A stretch of DNA of 52,824 nt from UBA5336 sp964412785 (GTDB taxonomy: Bacteria; Pseudomonadota; Alphaproteobacteria; Caulobacterales; Hyphomonadaceae). Of this stretch, positions 1-9,164 are shown one piece after another (the first letter of the stretch is position 1; each line of letters opens with the position of its first letter). The DNA lies in assembly GCA_964412785.1 (NCBI GenBank), contig CAYPQD010000017.1, forward strand, positions 1 to 52,824, given 5' to 3'. Both the position numbers and the translations under genes were made by a program. A model generated the notes under the pieces. The model was not told the DNA's origin and searched no databases. It saw nothing but the letters and a program-made list of their open reading frames with translations.

Positions 1-348
1 CGGTTTCTCATTCTCTTCAGCCTGTGCGCCATTGCCGGGTCGGTGGTCTACTTCCACGTCCAGGGGCCGGAAGGTTCGGTCGCCGTCGGCGCCTCCAGCG
101 CGGTGTCGGGTGTCATCGCTGGCGCCCTGCTGCTGATGGCGGAGCCGGCGCTGGGCTGGCCGGCGCTGGTCTCACGCAAGTTCATGGGCACGAGCCTCGC
201 CTTCCTCGCGGCGAACCTGGCGCTGATCTTCGTCGGCCCCGCCGTGCTCGGCATGGGTATCGCCTGGGAGGTGCACATCGGCGGCTATGTCGCCGGGGCT
301 GTCCTGATGGTCCTGCTCGACCCACACCGCCGCTGGGGCCGACTCTGA
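1..348 (+). CDS. Rhomboid family intramembrane serine protease (C-terminal fragment)
   Basis: The frame is open from the first base, so the gene begins outside the window and only the last 115 residues are seen. Rhomboids are polytopic inner-membrane proteases that cleave transmembrane helices with a Ser-His dyad. The fragment has the serine motif GASSAVSG (serine near residue 32 of the fragment). After two more hydrophobic segments it has HIGGYVAGA (histidine near residue 92), the usual second half of the dyad in the last helix. The hydrophobic segments and short basic tail fit the C-terminal three or four helices of the family. Substrate unknown. It ends 74 bp before the CBS gene, on the same strand. 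Confidence 0.8.
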   Translation, partial: RFLILFSLCAIAGSVVYFHVQGPEGSVAVGASSAVSGVIAGALLLMAEPALGWPALVSRKFMGTSLAFLAANLALIFVGPAVLGMGIAWEVHIGGYVAGAVLMVLLDPHRRWGRL

Positions 349-422
349 CGCGTCCGCCTTCTGTGCTATCGTGAAGCAAATACGATCCCGATGGTGGGAC
401 AAGACGGAGGAGGACAACGCCC

Positions 423-851
423 ATGCTGATCGAGGAAATACTGAAATCGAAGGGACGTGACGTGTTCACCGTGCACAGCCAGGAGACACTGCGCATGGCG
501 GCACAATATCTCGACGAGCACCGGGTCGGCGCCGTTGTCGCGCTCGGCACTGGCGACACGCTGATCGGTGTCCTGTCGGAGCGGGACATCGTCCGCCAGG
601 TGGCGCGCGAGGGCGCCGGCGCCCTGGACATGCCGGTCAGTGTGGCGATGACGCGCGATGTCATCACGGCGACCCCGGGCGAGACGCTTGACACGTGCCT
701 GGAGCGGATGACTGACCGCAGGATCCGGCACCTGCCCGTGGTCCGCGATGGCCGGATGGTCGGGCTGGTGTCGATCGGCGACCTCGTGAAATGGAAAATT
801 CGCGAAACCGAGGCAGAGGCGGAATCGTTGAAGAGCTATCTCACGAACTGA
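423..851 (+). CDS. CBS-domain pair protein
   Basis: A 142-residue soluble protein made almost entirely of two CBS motifs (about residues 8-60 and 75-130), a module that senses adenine nucleotides. The second repeat has the typical run IRHLPVVRDGRMVGLVSIGD. No catalytic domain is attached, as in the common stand-alone alphaproteobacterial CBS regulators. The ATG is set by a very strong GGAGGAGG ribosome site 9 bp upstream. It lies between the rhomboid gene and the efflux operon, with 69 bp before the latter, so co-regulation with either is not established. Ligand and partner are unknown. Confidence 0.88.
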   Translation: MLIEEILKSKGRDVFTVHSQETLRMAAQYLDEHRVGAVVALGTGDTLIGVLSERDIVRQVAREGAGALDMPVSVAMTRDVITATPGETLDTCLERMTDRRIRHLPVVRDGRMVGLVSIGDLVKWKIRETEAEAESLKSYLTN

Positions 852-884
852 AAAGGCGTTTTGCCGTTTCGGTAAAATCAAGGA

Positions 885-914
885 TTGGCCGGCGGCGCGC
901 GGTAGCCCTATATC
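885..914 (+). promoter_or_regulatory. Candidate promoter giving a leaderless efflux mRNA
   Basis: TTGGCC at 885-890 and TATATC at 909-914 are separated by 18 bp. Transcription would be expected about 7 bp after the -10 box, which is exactly the A of the ATG at 921. The bases before that ATG contain no Shine-Dalgarno sequence, which agrees with a leaderless transcript. The -35 match is moderate, so this remains a candidate. Confidence 0.35.
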
Positions 915-920
915 ACTACC

Positions 921-2390
921 ATGGCTTATCCGGGCTCCCTGCCGGCGCCGCGTCTGTCGATGCTTGCGCTCCTGACATGTGTGTCCGCCGGATGCGCCAG
1001 CGCGCCGCCGCAGCCCGCTGTCCATGTGATCGATCCGGGTCAGGCCTTTGCCAGTGCCGCCGCGCGGCAGGCCGATGCGGTGCCCGAGGCCTGGTGGCAG
1101 GTCTTTGGCGACCCGGTACTGAGCGCACTGATCGAGACCGCCCTTGCCGAAAACGCCCGGATCGACCGGGCCGAGGCGAACATCGCCGCAGCGCACGCCC
1201 TGCTTGCCCGGGCCCGTCTTGCCGGCAGCTATCAGACCGGCAGCGACGCCAGTGCCCGGCTCGGGCGGGCAGCGCGGGCCGGGGCCGATATCGAAGTGTC
1301 GGGCTCGGCCGGTATCGGGGCAAGCTGGGAGTGGGACCTGTTCGGCCGGATCGAGGCGGGGATTGTCGCGGCCGATGCCGGACTGGTCGCCGCCGAGGAA
1401 AGCGCTCGCGACGTGGCCGTGATCGTCGCGGCCGAGACGGCGCTTGCATATGCCGACCTGCGCGGCGCCGAGTTGCGCCTCGGTGTCAGCCAGCGCAATG
1501 CCCGCACCCAGGAGGAGAGCCTCGGCCTCCTGCGCAAGCTGTTCGAGAACGGCAGGGCGACCCGGCTCGACCTCGACCGCGCCGAGGCGCAATACCGCAC
1601 CACGCGCGCCGCGGCGCCCCGTTTCGAGGCCGAGATGAAAGCCGCCCGCGCCCGGCTGGCCGCCCTGACCGGACAGTCCGCGACCACATTTCGCGCCAAG
1701 GCCCTCGCGCCGGACGCAGGCGCTGGAGAGGACAGGCTGCCGGAGGTCCGTTCAAGCATGATTGCGGCCGAACCAGCAGGCATGCTTCGCCGGCGGCCGG
1801 ATGTGCGTGCCGCCGAGGCGCGGCTCGCCCTGGCCATGGCGCTTGGCGAGGTCGCCCGGTCGCGCCTGTTTCCCACCGTGACGTTCAGCGCCGACATCGC
1901 CAGCCTCTTCGGGTCTCTGGACACGCTGGGCGATGCCAACACGATCGGGCTGGGCATCGGCCCCGCCCTTGTCTGGGAGGGCCCGGACGTGCGACGGGTT
2001 CGTGCCGACATCGATCGGGCTGACGCGGAGACCCGCGCGGCGATTGCCGAGTATGAGCAGGTGGTGCTCGACGCTCTTGCCGAGGCGGACACGGCACTGA
2101 CCGATTTCGCCAAGGAGCGGGCGCGCACCGCGGACCTTGTCGCGGCGACCGAGGCGGCGCGGCGGGCAGCCCGTCTCGCCGAGCTGCGCTTCGAGGAGGG
2201 GCTGGATTCCTTCCTTGACGTGCTCGACGCCCAGCGCACTCTCCTGGATGCGGAAGACCGACTGGCCGAAAGCCGGCTGCAGGCCACGCGCCGCGCGATC
2301 GCGGCCTATCGCGCTCTTGGCGGCCTGCCCGATACCGCAGGTATTGTCCCGGCGGCCCGGCCGCCCCTTGATGAGGCTCCGAGCGGATGA
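921..2390 (+). CDS. RND efflux outer-membrane lipoprotein (NodT/OprM type)
   Basis: Outer-membrane channel of a tripartite RND pump (489 residues, usual for the family). The N-terminus is a lipoprotein signal with lipobox VSAGC (cysteine at about residue 25). Two OEP repeats follow, rich in Ala, Arg and Glu with long amphipathic helices (about 60-265 and 280-475). They include a GPALVWEGPDVRRVRADIDRA-like junction in the second repeat and the late motif EGLDSFLDVLDAQRTLLDAE typical of NodT/OprM proteins. No ribosome site precedes the ATG (see the leaderless promoter candidate). Its stop overlaps the adaptor start by 4 bp (ATGA), so the two are translationally coupled. Confidence 0.92.
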   Translation: MAYPGSLPAPRLSMLALLTCVSAGCASAPPQPAVHVIDPGQAFASAAARQADAVPEAWWQVFGDPVLSALIETALAENARIDRAEANIAAAHALLARARLAGSYQTGSDASARLGRAARAGADIEVSGSAGIGASWEWDLFGRIEAGIVAADAGLVAAEESARDVAVIVAAETALAYADLRGAELRLGVSQRNARTQEESLGLLRKLFENGRATRLDLDRAEAQYRTTRAAAPRFEAEMKAARARLAALTGQSATTFRAKALAPDAGAGEDRLPEVRSSMIAAEPAGMLRRRPDVRAAEARLALAMALGEVARSRLFPTVTFSADIASLFGSLDTLGDANTIGLGIGPALVWEGPDVRRVRADIDRADAETRAAIAEYEQVVLDALAEADTALTDFAKERARTADLVAATEAARRAARLAELRFEEGLDSFLDVLDAQRTLLDAEDRLAESRLQATRRAIAAYRALGGLPDTAGIVPAARPPLDEAPSG

Positions 2391-3484
2391 CCCAGACCCG
2401 GTTCCTTGCTGCCGCCGTGCTGGCCGCAGCCTTGGCCCAGCCCGCGCTGGCACAGCGCGGCCCGGCCAGTGTGTTCGCGGAGACGGCGGCGCCGCGCGCC
2501 TTCGCCCTCGAGATCGAGGCTCTCGGCACGCTGCAGCCGAACGAACAGGTAGCGCTGACCCTGAACGCCGCCGACCGGGTGACTGCAATCTATTTCGATG
2601 ACGGCGAGCGGATCGAGAAGGGCAAGACCCTGCTGTCACTGGCCCAGCGCGAGCAGGCCGCCCTCGTCGAGGCTGCCGAGGCCGATGTGGAGGAAGCCCG
2701 CCGCCAGTTCGACCGGGTCGAACGCCTCGCCGCCAATGAGGCCGTTTCGCAGTCGGAGATGGACGAGGCGCGCCGCAATCTCGACAGCGCCCGGGCGCAG
2801 CTGCGGGCCGTCCAGTCGCGCCAGCGTGACCGTGTCCTCGTGGCGCCCTTCGACGGTGTGCTCGGTTTCCGGCAGGTCAGTGTCGGGTCCTATGTGCGCC
2901 CGGGCGACGTGGTCGCAACGCTGATCGACGACAGTGAGATGAACCTCGACTTCAGCGTGCCCTCGACCTTGCTGAGGGCCGTTTCACCAGGCACCGAGAT
3001 CGTTGCGCTGACCGCCGACCTGCCCGGCGGGTCCTTTACCGGCGCGGTCGAGACGATCGACAATGCCATCGACCCGGTGACCCGGGCGGTGCGCGTGCGG
3101 GCGGTCCTGCCCAATCCGGACCGGCTTCTGAAGAGCGGCATGTTCGTGCAGGTGACGGTGCAGGCCGACCCGCGCACCGCCCTGTCGATCCCGGAAGAGG
3201 CGATAGAGCCGGTCGGGCCGGAGACCTTCGTCTATGTGCTGACCCAGCGCGACGGCACGCTGGTCGCCGAACGCCGCCAGGTGCGCCTCGGCGCGCGCAA
3301 GGCCGGCCATGTCGAAGTGCTGGAGGGACTTGAGGAGGGCGACCGGGTGGTGACCGAGGGCCTGATCCGCGTGCGCGATGGCGGCCAGGTGGTCTTGCGC
3401 GACAAGAGCCTGCTCAAACCCGATCGCGGCACCGCCGGCTCGCCCGTCGGGCTGGCCGGGTCGAACCCTGGCGGCGGGGACTGA
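2387..3484 (+). CDS. RND efflux periplasmic adaptor (membrane fusion protein)
   Basis: A 365-residue HlyD/AcrA-type adaptor that would bridge the inner-membrane pump and the outer-membrane channel. It opens with a Sec-type signal ending near ALAQ (about residue 23). It then shows a lipoyl half-motif, a short coiled-coil hairpin (about 95-145), the second lipoyl half with VAPFDGVLGFRQVSVGSYV, and a beta-barrel part ending in EGDRVVTEGLIRVRDGGQV. The start overlaps the upstream stop by 4 bp, and the permease follows after 5 bp. The pump's substrate cannot be read from the sequence, and no adjacent TetR/MarR regulator is present. Confidence 0.93.
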   Translation: MTQTRFLAAAVLAAALAQPALAQRGPASVFAETAAPRAFALEIEALGTLQPNEQVALTLNAADRVTAIYFDDGERIEKGKTLLSLAQREQAALVEAAEADVEEARRQFDRVERLAANEAVSQSEMDEARRNLDSARAQLRAVQSRQRDRVLVAPFDGVLGFRQVSVGSYVRPGDVVATLIDDSEMNLDFSVPSTLLRAVSPGTEIVALTADLPGGSFTGAVETIDNAIDPVTRAVRVRAVLPNPDRLLKSGMFVQVTVQADPRTALSIPEEAIEPVGPETFVYVLTQRDGTLVAERRQVRLGARKAGHVEVLEGLEEGDRVVTEGLIRVRDGGQVVLRDKSLLKPDRGTAGSPVGLAGSNPGGGD

Positions 3485-3489
3485 CGCCG

Positions 3490-6400
3490 ATGCTGCTTTC
3501 AGATGTCTCGGTGAAGCGGCCGGTCTTCGCGTCCGTGATCGCCCTCGTGCTCGTGATCTTCGGGATTGTCTCGTTCGATCGGTTGCCGCTGCGCGAATAT
3601 CCCGACATTGATGCCCCCATCGTCTCGATCGACACCAATTATCCGGGCGCGTCCGCGTCCGTGGTCGAGACCCGGATCACCCGCCTGATCGAGGATCGGA
3701 TTGCCGGGGTCGAGGGTATCCGTTTCATCAACAGCGCGTCGAGCGACGGGCGCTCGCGTATCGATGTGGAATTCAACATCAACCGCGACATCGACGCGGC
3801 CGCCAATGACATCCGCGACCGGGTGTCCTCAGTGGTGGAAAACCTGCCGCCGGAAGCCGAGCCGCCCGACGTGGAGAAGGCCGACAGCAATGATGATGTC
3901 ATCATGTGGCTCAACCTGGCAAGCGAGACGCTGACGACGCCGGAACTGTCCGACTATGCCGAACGCTTCCTGGTTGACCGGTTTTCCGCCCTCGATGGCG
4001 TGGCACGGGTGCGGGCCGGCGGCTCTCGCACCTATGCCATGCGGGTGTGGATCGACCGGCGGGCCCTTGCGGCCCGCGGCCTGACGGTCAGTGACATCGA
4101 GCGGGCCCTTCGCACGGAGAACATCGAGGCGCCGGCGGGCAGCCTGGAATCGCAGACGCGCACCTTCACGGTGCGGATCGACCGCGCCTTCCGCTCCGCC
4201 AAGGACTTCGCCGGTCTGGTCGTGGCCGAGGGCGAGGACGGCTATCTCGTCCGGCTGGGTGATGTCGCGCGGGTGGAGCGCGGCACCACGGAAGACCGCA
4301 ACATGTTCCGGGGCAATGGCATCCCGATGGTCGGCCTCGGCATCGTCAAGCAGTCGACCGCGAACACCGTCGACGTCGCCGCGGCGGCCCGGGACCTGAA
4401 GGACCAGATCAACCCGACACTTCCGGAGGGCATGCAGATCTACCAGAGCTTCGACAGCTCGGTGTTCATCTCCGCCTCGATCCGGGAAGTCTACGTCACG
4501 CTGGCGATCGCGGTCGGGCTGGTGACACTCGTCATCTTCCTGTTCCTCGGCAGTGTCCGGGCGACGCTGATACCGGCGATCACCGTGCCGATCTCGATCG
4601 TGTCGACCTTCATCGTCCTGTTCGCCCTCGGGCTCACCATCAATCTGCTGACCCTGCTCGCGCTGGTGCTGGCGATCGGCCTTGTCGTCGATGACGCCAT
4701 TGTCGTGCTTGAGAACATCTCCCGGCGGATGGAGGCGTATGGCGAGACGCCGCTGGTCGCGGCCTATCGCGGGGCCCGGCAGGTCGGCTTCGCCGTGATT
4801 GCGACGACGCTGGTCCTGATTGCGGTGTTCGTGCCGATCACCTTCCTGCAGGGCGATGTCGGCCGGCTGTTCACCGAGTTTGCGCTGACCATGGCGGCCG
4901 CGGTCGCCTTCTCGAGCCTCCTGGCGCTGACGCTGACGCCGATGATGGCGTCGAAGCTCCTCAAGCGGCGCGAGGAGAATGGCGTGCTCGATGCCCTTCC
5001 GCGACTGGTGAACTGGCTGTTCGGCGGCCTGCGACATGCCTATGCCTGGCTGATCGACCGGCTGATCCCGCTGCGCGTTCTCGTCGCCGCGGTCCTCGCC
5101 GCGACGCTCTGGGGAGCCTGGGCGATGTCCGGGCAGGTGGAAGAGGAATACGTCCCGCGCGAGGATCGTGGTGCCTTCTTTGTCTCCGTGCGCGGGCCGC
5201 TGGGGGCGTCCTATGCCTACATGGAACGCTATTTGGACGAGATCGAGCGGCGCCTGCTGCCCTACACCGAGGGCGACCCGCCGGAGGTCAACCGCCTGCT
5301 GATTCGCGCGCCAGGCTTTGGCAGCGCGTCCTTCAACCAGGGTTTCATCATCGTCATCCTGAATGACTGGAGCGTCCGCCGGCCGGCCGACGAGATCATC
5401 TCGGAGGTGAACGCGAACCTCTCCGACCTGCCCGGTATCCGCGCCTTTGCGATCATGCGCCAGGGTCTTGGCGGGGGTACCGGCAAGCCGGTCCAGTTCG
5501 TGCTCGGCGGGCCGACCTATGAGACCCTGACGGAATGGCGCGACACGTTCGTGGCCGCCCTTCAGGAGGACAATCCGGGGCTCGTCGACATTGACTGGGA
5601 TTACAAGGAGACCCAGCCACAATACCGCGTGCGGGTGGACTATGACCGCGCCGCCGATCTTGGCGTCACCGTGGCGGAGATCGGTACGACGCTCCAGACC
5701 ATGCTCGGCTCACGCCGGGTGACGACCTACATCGAGGATGGCGAGGAATATGACGTCATCCTTGAAGGCCTGCGCTCTGAGCAGAACACGCCGAACGACA
5801 TCCAGAACATCTATGTCCGCTCCGCCAGGAGCGGCCAGCTGATCCCGCTGTCGAACCTCGTCTCGGTCGAGCCCACGGCCGACAGTCCTGAGCTCAACCG
5901 CTACAACCGGGTGCGCGCGATCACGATCGAGGCGGGCCTTGAGCCCGGTGTGCCGCTCGGCCAGGCGCTGGAGGCAATGGTCGGGACGGCGCGCGAGGTG
6001 CTGCCTGACGAAGCGCAGATTGACTTCAAGGGCCAGTCGCTGGACTTGCGGACCTCGGGAAGCTCGATCCTGTTCGTGTTCGCGACCGGGCTGGTGATCG
6101 TGTTCCTCGTGCTGGCCGCCCAGTTCGAGAGCTACCGCCATCCGGTCATCATCATGCTGTGCGTTCCGGCAACCCTCGCCGGCGGCCTCATCGGCCTGTG
6201 GGCCACTGGCAACACGCTCAACATCTACACCCAGATCGGGCTGATCATGCTGATCGGTCTGGCGGCGAAGAACGGCATCCTGATCGTCGAATTCGCCAAC
6301 CAGCTGCGCGACCAGGGGATGGAATTGCGGGCCGCACTGCGCGAGGCGTCGATCGCCCGCTTCAGGCCGATCGTGATGACCGGCCTGACCACTGCGGCCG

Positions 6401-6624
6401 GCGCCCTGCCGCTGATCCTCTCGTCCGGTGCCGGCGCGGAGACCCGCCAGGCGATCGGCGTGGTGATCCTCTATGGCGTGCTCGCCGCCGTGGTCGTCAC
6501 TGTCCTGTTCGTGCCGGCCATGTACGCCCTGATCGCGCGCGGATCGGGCTCGCCGGGCGACGTGGCGCGGCGGCTGGAGACGGAGGGCGAGCGCGTCGAC
6601 ACCGCCGCCCAGCCGGCCGAGTAG
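3490..6624 (+). CDS. RND efflux pump permease (HAE1/AcrB superfamily)
   Basis: A 1044-residue proton-driven inner-membrane transporter, full length for the family. TM1 lies near residues 11-31, helices 2-6 near 335-475, TM7 near 525 and helices 8-12 near 860-1025, with the two large periplasmic loops between. The proton-relay residues are intact: an Asp pair at about 401-402 in GLVVDDAIVVLENI (TM4) and a Lys at about 927 in GLAAKNGILIVEFA (TM10). The loops carry typical porter-domain text such as NYPGASASVVET near the start. Third gene of the efflux operon, 5 bp after the adaptor. It converges on the GMC oxidoreductase with a 20 bp gap and no obvious terminator. Confidence 0.95.
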   Translation: MLLSDVSVKRPVFASVIALVLVIFGIVSFDRLPLREYPDIDAPIVSIDTNYPGASASVVETRITRLIEDRIAGVEGIRFINSASSDGRSRIDVEFNINRDIDAAANDIRDRVSSVVENLPPEAEPPDVEKADSNDDVIMWLNLASETLTTPELSDYAERFLVDRFSALDGVARVRAGGSRTYAMRVWIDRRALAARGLTVSDIERALRTENIEAPAGSLESQTRTFTVRIDRAFRSAKDFAGLVVAEGEDGYLVRLGDVARVERGTTEDRNMFRGNGIPMVGLGIVKQSTANTVDVAAAARDLKDQINPTLPEGMQIYQSFDSSVFISASIREVYVTLAIAVGLVTLVIFLFLGSVRATLIPAITVPISIVSTFIVLFALGLTINLLTLLALVLAIGLVVDDAIVVLENISRRMEAYGETPLVAAYRGARQVGFAVIATTLVLIAVFVPITFLQGDVGRLFTEFALTMAAAVAFSSLLALTLTPMMASKLLKRREENGVLDALPRLVNWLFGGLRHAYAWLIDRLIPLRVLVAAVLAATLWGAWAMSGQVEEEYVPREDRGAFFVSVRGPLGASYAYMERYLDEIERRLLPYTEGDPPEVNRLLIRAPGFGSASFNQGFIIVILNDWSVRRPADEIISEVNANLSDLPGIRAFAIMRQGLGGGTGKPVQFVLGGPTYETLTEWRDTFVAALQEDNPGLVDIDWDYKETQPQYRVRVDYDRAADLGVTVAEIGTTLQTMLGSRRVTTYIEDGEEYDVILEGLRSEQNTPNDIQNIYVRSARSGQLIPLSNLVSVEPTADSPELNRYNRVRAITIEAGLEPGVPLGQALEAMVGTAREVLPDEAQIDFKGQSLDLRTSGSSILFVFATGLVIVFLVLAAQFESYRHPVIIMLCVPATLAGGLIGLWATGNTLNIYTQIGLIMLIGLAAKNGILIVEFANQLRDQGMELRAALREASIARFRPIVMTGLTTAAGALPLILSSGAGAETRQAIGVVILYGVLAAVVVTVLFVPAMYALIARGSGSPGDVARRLETEGERVDTAAQPAE

Positions 6625-6644
6625 CGTCGCCTTCGGAGGGCAGC

Positions 6645-8294
6645 TCAGGTAAGTGCCGGCTCCCCGGCAGTCTCCGGTGTCTCCGGTGCCAGCGTTGGCC
6701 GGCCGAGGATCAGGTCGGCGGCCTTCTCCGCGATCATCAGGGTCGGCGCATTGGTGTTGCCGCCGACCAGTGTCGGCATGACCGACGCATCGACCACGCG
6801 CAGGCCCTCCACGCCGCGCACGCGCAGGTCACCATCCAGCGGCGCGGCCTCGTCAGCGCCCATGCGTACCGTTCCGACCGGGTGGTAGATGGTCTCGCCG
6901 GTCGCGCGCACGAAGGCGTCGATCGCCTCCGTGTCGCGCACGCTGTCACCCGGCAGCACTTCCCGGCCGCGGATCGGCGCCAACGCGTCCTGGGCGCAGA
7001 TCTCCCGGCACAGCTTGACGGCCTCGCGCATGACCTGCCGGTCGGTCTCGCTGGCGAGGTAGTTCGGGTCGATCCGCGGCGGGTCGAACGGGTCGGCCGA
7101 GCGCAGCGTGATCTCGCCGGTGCTTTCCGGGCGCAGCTGGCAGGCATGGACGGTAAAGCCGTCCTCCTTCACCTCGGTGCGGCCATGGTCGATCATCTGG
7201 GCATTGACCAGGTGAAGCTGCAGGTCGGGCCTGTCCAGCCCCTCGCGGGACTTCACGAACGCGCCGACCTGCAGGAAATTGTCCGCGCCGGGGCCGGCCT
7301 TGGTCGCCATGTAGCGCAGGGCCACGCCATAGCGCTTGAGGCCGGACTGGGCGGAATAGGCCGACAGCTTCTGCGTCATGGCGTGGACCACCGTGACATC
7401 GAGATGGTCCTGCAAATTCCGGCCGACGCCCGGGCTTTCGACCACCGGTTCGATGCCAAGGGCCCTGAGGGCGTGCGGGTCGCCGATGCCCGACAGCATC
7501 AGCAGTTGCGGGCTCTGCACCGCACCGGCGCAGACGATGACCTCGCGCTCGGCCCGGATCGTGCGCGCGACCTGGCGCCTGCCCTCGACCGCCTCGACGC
7601 CAACCGCCCGGCCATCCTCGACGATGATGCGAGTGACCAGGCCGGTCGAGACCACCGTGAGGTTGGTCCGCGTGCCGACGATGGGCCGGAGATAGCCCCT
7701 CGACGCGCTCCAGCGCTCACCGCCGGAAATGGTGCGCTGATAGGTGCCCGCGCCATGCTGCTCGGCGCCATTGAAGTCGCGGGTCAGCGGATGGCCGGCG
7801 GCGTGGGCCGCATCAAGGAACATCTGGTAGACGGGATTGTCGAGCGGACTTTCCGTAACGCGCACGGGCCCGTTCGCGCCGTGGAACGGGTCGGCGGGGC
7901 CCTCATAGGTCTCCGACCTGCGGAAATAGGGCAGGACATCGGCGAACGACCAGCCGGCAAGCCCCGTCTGGCGCCACTGGTCATAGTCGCGCTTGTGGCC
8001 GCGGATATAAATCATGCCATTGATGGAGGACGAGCCGCCCCAGCCGCGCCCGCGCGGCCAGTAGAGACGCCGCCCGTCCATGTGCTCCTGGGGCTCGGTT
8101 TCGAAGGCCCAGTTGTAGGGCCCCTCGCCCTTCAGGAGTTGTCCGACGGCGGCTGGCATCCGCACCAGCATGGAGGTGTCGCGCTTGCCCGCCTCGATCA
8201 GGCAGACGCGGATATCCGGATCCGCGCTCAGTCGGTTGGCCAGCACGCAGCCCGCGCTGCCGGCGCCGATGATGATGTAATCGAAGCGGTCCAT
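6645..8294 (-). CDS. GMC-family FAD-dependent oxidoreductase (choline dehydrogenase-like)
   Basis: A 549-residue flavoenzyme of the glucose-methanol-choline family, which oxidises alcohols to aldehydes. The start MDRFDYIIIGAGSAGCVLAN places the FAD dinucleotide fold at residues 4-35 and is preceded by GGGAGAG at proper spacing. The same frame stays open far upstream, but that extension only mirrors the PilZ gene. GMC signature 1 is GRGWGGSSSINGMIYIRG and signature 2 is CAGAVQSPQLLMLSGIG. The catalytic histidine region YHPVGTVRMG and the C-terminal VGGNTNAPTLMIAEK loop are intact. Without betaine genes beside it the real substrate is open; choline is only one option. Confidence 0.9.
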   Translation of the reverse strand: MDRFDYIIIGAGSAGCVLANRLSADPDIRVCLIEAGKRDTSMLVRMPAAVGQLLKGEGPYNWAFETEPQEHMDGRRLYWPRGRGWGGSSSINGMIYIRGHKRDYDQWRQTGLAGWSFADVLPYFRRSETYEGPADPFHGANGPVRVTESPLDNPVYQMFLDAAHAAGHPLTRDFNGAEQHGAGTYQRTISGGERWSASRGYLRPIVGTRTNLTVVSTGLVTRIIVEDGRAVGVEAVEGRRQVARTIRAEREVIVCAGAVQSPQLLMLSGIGDPHALRALGIEPVVESPGVGRNLQDHLDVTVVHAMTQKLSAYSAQSGLKRYGVALRYMATKAGPGADNFLQVGAFVKSREGLDRPDLQLHLVNAQMIDHGRTEVKEDGFTVHACQLRPESTGEITLRSADPFDPPRIDPNYLASETDRQVMREAVKLCREICAQDALAPIRGREVLPGDSVRDTEAIDAFVRATGETIYHPVGTVRMGADEAAPLDGDLRVRGVEGLRVVDASVMPTLVGGNTNAPTLMIAEKAADLILGRPTLAPETPETAGEPALT

Positions 8295-8450
8295 GGTCTC
8301 TCCCTCGCGCCAGGCGACGCGCTGTCTGTTTCTGGTCGAAGCGTGACCGCAATGACGGGTTACGGCAACTGTTTGTGAACGGCTTGCGACTATCAGTCGG
8401 TCAAAGCGTATGGGCGGTGCGCGAAAAACGGAGTTTGCTTGGAGTGACCC

Positions 8451-9092
8451 ATGACGGCGTTTCGCCTCAGCCCAGAGCTGGCACCCGCCCCGGATGCCAA
8501 CCTGCCGACCGACCACCTCGCCAAGGCGAGAGCCAGGGCCGCAGCCAGTTTGCACCAGCGCGAACGGCGCGAGAGCCCGCGGCTGCCGCTGCTGCTTGAC
8601 GGGCGGTTTCTCGACCATCTCGGTCAGGAGCACGGACTGCGCACGCTCGACCTGTCGTGCGACGGAGCCCACATCGAAGCGCGCGCCCGCCCGCCGGTCG
8701 AGACGGCGGTGGTGTGCTATGTCGACAGCCTCGGCCGGATCGCCGCCCGGGTGGCCCGCCACACCGAGCCGGGCTTTGCCGTCGCCTTCACCCTGACCCG
8801 CCACAAGCGCGACAAGATCGCCGACCGGATCATCTGGCTCTACAACAAGGATCGGCTGGGACTTGAGGAGGAACGGGCCGCGCCGCGCTTCGATGCCGGC
8901 GGGCCGGCGATTGTCCAGCTTGGCGATGGCAGCCACCTGCAGTGCCGTGTCCTCGACATTTCCCTGACCGGGGCCGCGTTCGAGAGCGCCGGCCGGGTGC
9001 CGCTGGTCGGAGAGACGATCATTGCCGGCAATCTGCGCGGCGAGGTGGTGCGCGCGCAGGCGGGCCAGTTCGCGATTCGCTACATCCGTTAG
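8451..9092 (+). CDS. Tandem PilZ-domain protein (c-di-GMP binding)
   Basis: A 213-residue soluble protein with two consecutive PilZ domains. Domain 1 (about 37-130) has RESPR followed by DLSCDG. Domain 2 (about 140-213) has RAAPR followed by DISLTG. These are the two parts of the PilZ signature (RxxxR and D/NxSxxG), so both halves should bind cyclic di-GMP. A GGAG ribosome site lies 7 bp before the ATG. It is divergent from the GMC gene (156 bp between). The sulfotransferase follows 72 bp downstream on the same strand. A role in motility or exopolysaccharide control is typical of the family but is not shown here. Confidence 0.88.
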   Translation: MTAFRLSPELAPAPDANLPTDHLAKARARAAASLHQRERRESPRLPLLLDGRFLDHLGQEHGLRTLDLSCDGAHIEARARPPVETAVVCYVDSLGRIAARVARHTEPGFAVAFTLTRHKRDKIADRIIWLYNKDRLGLEEERAAPRFDAGGPAIVQLGDGSHLQCRVLDISLTGAAFESAGRVPLVGETIIAGNLRGEVVRAQAGQFAIRYIR

Positions 9093-9164
9093 CCACAGGC
9101 GCTTGCGAAGCGGGAGCTCGGTGTGGTTCAAGCGGGGTTCCGAGCCGGAGGCCTCTGCAAAGCC

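Noticed and set aside
3829..5622. A 597-codon minus-strand open frame inside the RND permease
   Set aside because: It is antisense to conserved transporter motifs and its composition is typical of shadow frames.
6159..8378. A plus-strand open frame of about 739 codons over the permease end and the GMC gene
   Set aside because: It crosses two well-supported genes and has an R/H/D-rich composition with no recognisable motifs.
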